A stretch of DNA of 64,000 nt from positions 8,804,001 through 8,868,000 of the forward strand of contig NC_079975.1 in NCBI RefSeq assembly GCF_029852145.1. The letters are read 5' to 3'. The notes beneath the pieces are model-generated. The model saw only the letters and a list, made by a program, of their open reading frames with translations, did no database searches and was not told the origin of the DNA. Positions 59,276 to 64,000 of this stretch are shown in pieces. Position 1 is the first letter of the stretch. Each line of letters starts with the position of its first letter. The position numbers were made by a program, and so were the translations under genes. The DNA comes from Microplitis mediator. Lineage: Eukaryota; Arthropoda; Insecta; Hymenoptera; Braconidae.

Positions 59276-59440
59276 AGTTAAAACGATTAGAAAAAAAAAA
59301 TTTTAAATACTTTTCAATGCTTTTAAATACTTTTGAATCGCCCTTCGTATGGGCATTTAACATTGCAAAGCGTTTTGAATCGTTTCTTTTAATCAGGGAG
59401 TGTATAACATGGAGAAAATTTTATTATACTATTTGCGATA

Positions 59441-60310
59441 CACGGCAAAAAAATTATGGGAACTTTTGCTATGCATTATGGGAATAGTTCCCATAATGGT
59501 ATGGAAATTGTACCCATACTATTATAGGGATGGTTCCCATAATATATGGGACTAGTTCCCATACCATTATGGGAATCATTCCCATAATATTATCGGAACT
59601 ATTCCTATAATATCATAAAAATGTTTTTTTGCAAAATAGTGTAGAAATTTCCTTCATGATATGGAGAGATTAAAATGAAGCTTCTTCGACGCTAAATTTG
59701 TTTAAAAAAAAAGTTTTTGTTAAAAATTGCAATGATTTTGCCTAATACGAATTTTTTTTCAATGTTCGAATTTTTAGTCTTATATTTAACAATATTTCTG
59801 TGTATTGTAGAAGTAATTACCACACTTTTCTTTAAATTAATTTGTTCATGATAGTATGGGAACCATTCCCACAATATTATGGAGATGATTCCCATAATGG
59901 TATAGGAACTATTCCAATAGCATTATGGGAACTATTTCTATAATATTATGGGAATAGTTTCCATGCTATTATAGGAACCATTCCTATAATTTTATGGGAA
60001 TAGTTCCTATAAGTTATGAGAATGATTTCTATAAAATAGAGGGTTCATTTCTATGTTTTATGGGAATGATTCCTATGATTGTATAGGAACCGTTCCTTTA
60101 ATTATAGGAACCATTCCTCTAATTATAGGAACCATTCCTATAATAGTGTGGGTAGCAGTCCCATAATTGTAGGAACTGTTCCTATAATTATGGGAACCAT
60201 TCCTATAATTATAGGAACTGCTTCCATAATTTATGGTTATAATTCCTATGTTGGTATAAGAAAAAATTTTACAGAATTATGGAAACCGTTTCCATAATTT
60301 TCTTTCCGTG
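59441..60310. mobile_element. 870-bp element filled with ATTATGGGAAC palindromic units
   Basis: CACGGCAAAAAAATTATGGG is mirrored by CCATAATTTTCTTTCCGTG, with TA on both sides. Two repeat-rich arms (59441-59620 and 59840-60310) consist of GGAACNATTCCCATAAT-type units, more than 20 in total, with a 220-bp unique AT-rich centre. The 72-codon ORF at 60079 is just this repeat translated. Non-coding. It is the best-preserved member of the family at 4717, 46516 and 56583. Confidence 0.85.
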
Positions 60311-62528
60311 TACTAAATTTTTAATTTTTACTATTTTAAATAGTAGTCAAATTTTTCAGAGGTAAAATAATAAGTTTTGCAATTGATAATTATTACAGTA
60401 TCGAAGATACTAATTGTGACTATTCAAGATTATAATTGTTACAACCGAAGATGGTAACTGTTTCCATTCAAGGTTGTAAAAATTTTGATACAAAGTAGTA
60501 TATAAATAAAATAAATTTATATAAACTTAAATCCTTTATTTATATCCGTACTTTAACTATATACATTTTGTCCATTGAATTTTTTTCTTTTTATTTCATT
60601 AGTTGAAATAGTTTATCTGATTTTTTTCATACCTACGACTAAAAATAAAAGCATATATTCACTGAGAATGTGCGAATGACTTCACAAAAAGTATTCACGA
60701 TAATTTTATCAGTTTGTACAATCAGTAAAAATTCCATTTGTCTCTTTAAAAAAAGAAAAAATTCATCATTTACTTCTTTATATTTTTTTAATTTAAATAT
60801 AGCTTTGAATAATTATTTTCAACGACATATTAAAAAATAATGATATTCATTAGTTTGTGTATTTTATCCATAAAATAAAATACTTTGAAAGGCTGCATTA
60901 TTCGAATATTTTAATTAAAATATTATTTTTTAAAAAACGATCATGAAGGTCACTAAGATTGATTCAATCAATACAGAATCTAGTCAATTTTTAATGAGGT
61001 TATAGAGATTGGACTAAGGGTAGATTTCCGGAGCGGATTAAGTGTAATATATTGTCAATATTGAAGTTATAGAGGTCGCCGAAAATTCAAGTTAGACTAT
61101 ATAGATTCACATAAACTTTAAGTTAGGTTATAAAGATTCATATATTAGGCAAAATTTATATTATAGAATAGAATAGAGGATTCAGTTGAAATTTTACTTT
61201 CATAAAAGTTATAAACGAGTTATAAAATTCTGAATTGCTGATATCATTTTTCTTTTATATAATAATAGAAAAAAAAAGTTATTTGATTCATCGAAGATGT
61301 TAGATTATTTAAATCGATTGCAAAATATCGCCCAAAAATTGGCTTTAAAGCCCCAATTAAAAAGGCATAAGGGTGTATAATGTAATTGGTTATTAACAAG
61401 TGACTCGAAATAGGGCGTGCAACAAATTTGATTTTACTGATCGATCTATTTTTAGTCTAGTAGTAAAAAAAAAATATTGATAAGCATTTTTTATACTTTT
61501 TGACAAAACATGCATCGAGCTGCAAAAAATAATTTTTTATCCATTCTTATGGCATCTGTGACGCAGTACATAATATAGTGGAATTTTTAATAATATTTAT
61601 GCTGTTCAGGTCTATTATATTTTTATATAGAAATCATCCGAGTATAAAGGATCAGACAAATAAATATTTAATCTTTGCCTGAAATACAATTTTTATTTTA
61701 AAATTTTCAAGGAAAAATGTTTATTGAGAGAGTAAAATAGGTGATTTTCAAGTGAACCGTTTTGAATTCAATCCGAAATTTTTTTAAGTTCCAAAAATGA
61801 TCAACTCAAAGATTATAAATCTTTTTTAAACATTTTTGGAGCCAATTTTTTTTTTTTTTTTTTTTTGTTTTTGACAGTTGATTAAAAAAATATATTAGTA
61901 AAATACTCATGCAAATGCAATTAATCTACTAAATCGTTCATTTTCGGTTATACGTTCTTTCAATATGTATAGTGGTAAAGCAAAAAAATTCAATCAAACG
62001 AATGAATACTGATGATAACATACATAACAAAGCAAAGTTTCATCTGTCAAATTAGTTGGAAATTGTATAACACATCTATATGTTATTTATATCATAAAAA
62101 ACGTATAGCGATGTAGGATCTTAGGTTTCCATAACTTTTAGTCACGCAATCTTAGAACTGCCACGTACGTTCTCTCATTTCATTACATTAAAATTGAATT
62201 AACTTTTATCAAATATCTCAGATTTCATAAAAATCTTACACTCTATTTTCATTTATTAAAGTTGATAATTTTCAAATTATAAGGAAAGAGTCATCGGGAT
62301 TTTTTCATCAATAAAAAACATGATTACTTTCTCTAAGTAATGCTCTTAATACATTAGATCACATTCCGGATCGAACTAAAATTTTCTTATTTTTTTTTTT
62401 CGCAGTTAAATATTTTTTTTTTTTTTAAATTACTAATAAGGCAACCCTGATAAGGATTCGATGAGGATATCCTGGTAAGGACCTGATGGCCTCATGTGTC
62501 ATTAGCGTTGCATCCATATTAATTCCTC
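60311..62528. other. AT-rich non-coding stretch
   Basis: No gene is supportable. It contains a 21-T run at 61846-61866 and the weak tandem repeat listed separately. Confidence 0.5.
60995..61165 (+). repeat. Weak tandem repeat (GTTATAGAG units)
   Basis: GAGGTTATAGAGATT, GAAGTTATAGAGGTC, GTTAGACTATATAGATTC and GTTAGGTTATAAAGATTC follow one another at intervals of about 40-65 bp. Each looks like a diverged version of the same unit. Confidence 0.5.
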
Positions 62529-62826
62529 CCCGGGTCAAAATATCGAGCCTCAATCTAGCCTCATCAAACTCAAGTAAGCCTCAATCCAGCCTCACTGAGT
62601 AAAGAAAGCATTTAAAGCCTCAAATGATTCTCAAAGATCCTCAAGAAGCTTCGATGAGCCTCAAATGAACCTACTACTCGACTATGTAATTTAAATTCAA
62701 TTAGTTTTATTTGAGGCTCCTGGATCACCATTTGAGGCTCAAAATGCTTTTTTTACTCAGTGAGGCTAGATTGAGGCTTACTTGGGTTCGATGAGGCTAG
62801 ATTGAGGCTAGATATAGTGACCCGGG
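62529..62826. mobile_element. Foldback element with GAGCCTCA motif, CCCGGGTC ends
   Basis: CCCGGGTCAAAATATCGAGC at the left and TAGATATAGTGACCCGGG at the right are inverted, with TC on both sides. Arms share AGCCTCAATCTAGCCTCATC, AAGTAAGCCTCAATC and CACTGAGTAAA with each other and with 39977-40324. It is 298 bp and non-coding. Confidence 0.85.
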
Positions 62827-64000
62827 TCGTCAAGATGTCTCGATCTGGACCTTTTTTGAAATAAGTTTAACCTGATAAGGACCTTGTCAGATTTTCATGA
62901 AAAATTCTAGTCGGGTTCACGTGTGAAGGTTAATTTGTAACTGACTGATAGATTAACTGGCTGTTTGTCTGTAAGTTTCTGTATCCTTTGGTATTGAAGT
63001 ATAAGTCAGTATTTTAGTAAAAAAGGGATTTTCAGAAAAATCGCAACTGGTTTAAACTTTAAGTAGGCGTAAAGGGTGGTCTTAAAAGATGACATAGAGA
63101 GGTGACATTTTTAAAAAAAGATATAGAGAGATCCAACGGGTCAGCGAGCGTAGAACTTAGCTACCGAGATAAGCCGACAAATACGTTGAGCAGGAAAAGT
63201 ATGAAAATTTAAAGGTTTAAAGATTTAAGTACAGACTCAAATATAAATAATTTTACGAAAAGAATTATATATACCTTTGGTGAGCGTGAAATTAAGAGAG
63301 TTGTAAAATAATAAAATTTGAGAGCATCTAGACTAGAAAACTGCACATTTGATGGGCAGGTTTAAAAAAAATTAAAATTTCAGAAAAGTTATATTTGAAT
63401 TTTCGAGTTTTATAATTATATGAGTCTAAAAGTATGTATTTGTAATCGTGTTTGTCTCTTGTACTGAACAGATATATTTTTAAATATAAGAAAAATTGTA
63501 AGGCACTTTTTCCAATCTTGAAGATAAATCAAGGGTCTGAAGGACTCTTAGTAAAGTGCCTATAGTGGTAGGTATTGCTAATTCAACAATACTCCATTCA
63601 GTTGGTTCAGATACTACATAATAAAAGTACCTGCTTGTATACAAATTTTTTTTTCCTTTTGAATAATACACACGTAGAATAAACTACACGGTAGCATATC
63701 ATCAGCACTTGTATTTTATTTCTCATTGAAAAATCAATATTTGAGGTTGCAGCGCCTCTCGAGCGCCGTTCGCTCGAGACGAATCTCAGTTGCCACGAAA
63801 ATCTGTGACGCGCCAACTCCCACGTTACGGTGTAACGGTAGAGGCCAGAGCTATCTCTGCCAAATTAAACTTCAAAAGACCAGTCAAGACAAATTAACGT
63901 CTGTGAGTGAGGATATTGTGATTAACGGGGTGACTTTATTATTTTAAAATAGTTGCGAAAATTAATTGAGTATTCTACTTAAATAATATTTTTAAAAATA
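62827..64000. other. Non-coding stretch to the window end
   Basis: Overlapping 63-73-codon ORFs at 63480-63947 lie on both strands without domains. The segment 63745-63860 is less AT-rich. A gene cannot be supported, and an exon running off the window cannot be excluded. Confidence 0.4.

Noticed and set aside
60079..60297. 72-codon ORF with repeated YRNHS and PIIxGT units
   Set aside because: It is a direct translation of the ATTATGGGAAC palindromic repeat.
1..64000. CRISPR array, operon structure or prokaryotic promoters
   Set aside because: No regularly spaced identical repeats with unique spacers. The window has spliced-exon, LINE, SINE and MITE features, so it is eukaryotic.

Overview
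The window looks like non-prokaryotic, strongly AT-rich, repeat-dense nuclear DNA, most likely from an insect. There are no operons and no long ORFs. The dispersed repeats, especially the family beginning AACTTCCCGCT, resemble those I associate with parasitoid wasps (Braconidae-like). That assignment is inference from memory and was not tested by a search.

Only one convincing host coding segment is visible: a 210-bp internal exon at 8856-9065 (+). It has canonical splice sites, is phase 1 on both sides, and encodes a complete ten-cysteine follistatin/agrin-type Kazal domain. Its partner exons are not in view, so much of the remaining 55-64 kb is probably intron or intergenic DNA around this gene.

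The rest is a graveyard of mobile DNA. (1) Many short terminal-inverted-repeat elements start with CACTG, CACGG, CACTC or CCCGGG and are flanked by 2-bp duplications, usually TA but also TT, TC, TG, CA and AA. Several are foldback elements whose interior is a short self-complementary motif repeated many times (4.7-6.6, 31.2-31.5, 40.0-40.3, 45.7-46.4, 50.0-50.9, 52.4-52.8, 59.4-60.3 and 62.5-62.8 kb). (2) A ~541-bp non-autonomous family has three copies (15.1, 28.0, 41.3 kb); the third is split by a 5'-truncated LINE. (3) Two LINE relics retain the C-terminus of a CR1/Jockey-like reverse-transcriptase ORF (34.3 and 41.8 kb, minus). (4) Three copies of another retroelement-like 3' end carry a covarying hairpin (13.3, 28.8, 34.7 kb). 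(5) Four tRNA-like SINE heads lie at 19.8, 22.7, 25.0 and 37.1 kb. (6) Four copies of the AACTTCCCGCT family are present (3.4, 38.0, 56.3, 59.1 kb).

The most interesting signal is a ~190-200-bp dispersed repeat with two copies (34905-35094 and 38901-39103). On the minus strand each ends in a 71-nt sequence that folds as a type III hammerhead ribozyme. Copy 1 has correct strands I, II and III, the core CTGACGA and a GTC-type cleavage site, but G12 is mutated to A. Copy 2 keeps GAAA but has lost G5. The two therefore look like independently decayed descendants of an intact self-cleaving RNA. In copy 1, loops I and II share ten consecutive Watson-Crick complementary bases, which suggests a kissing-loop interaction.
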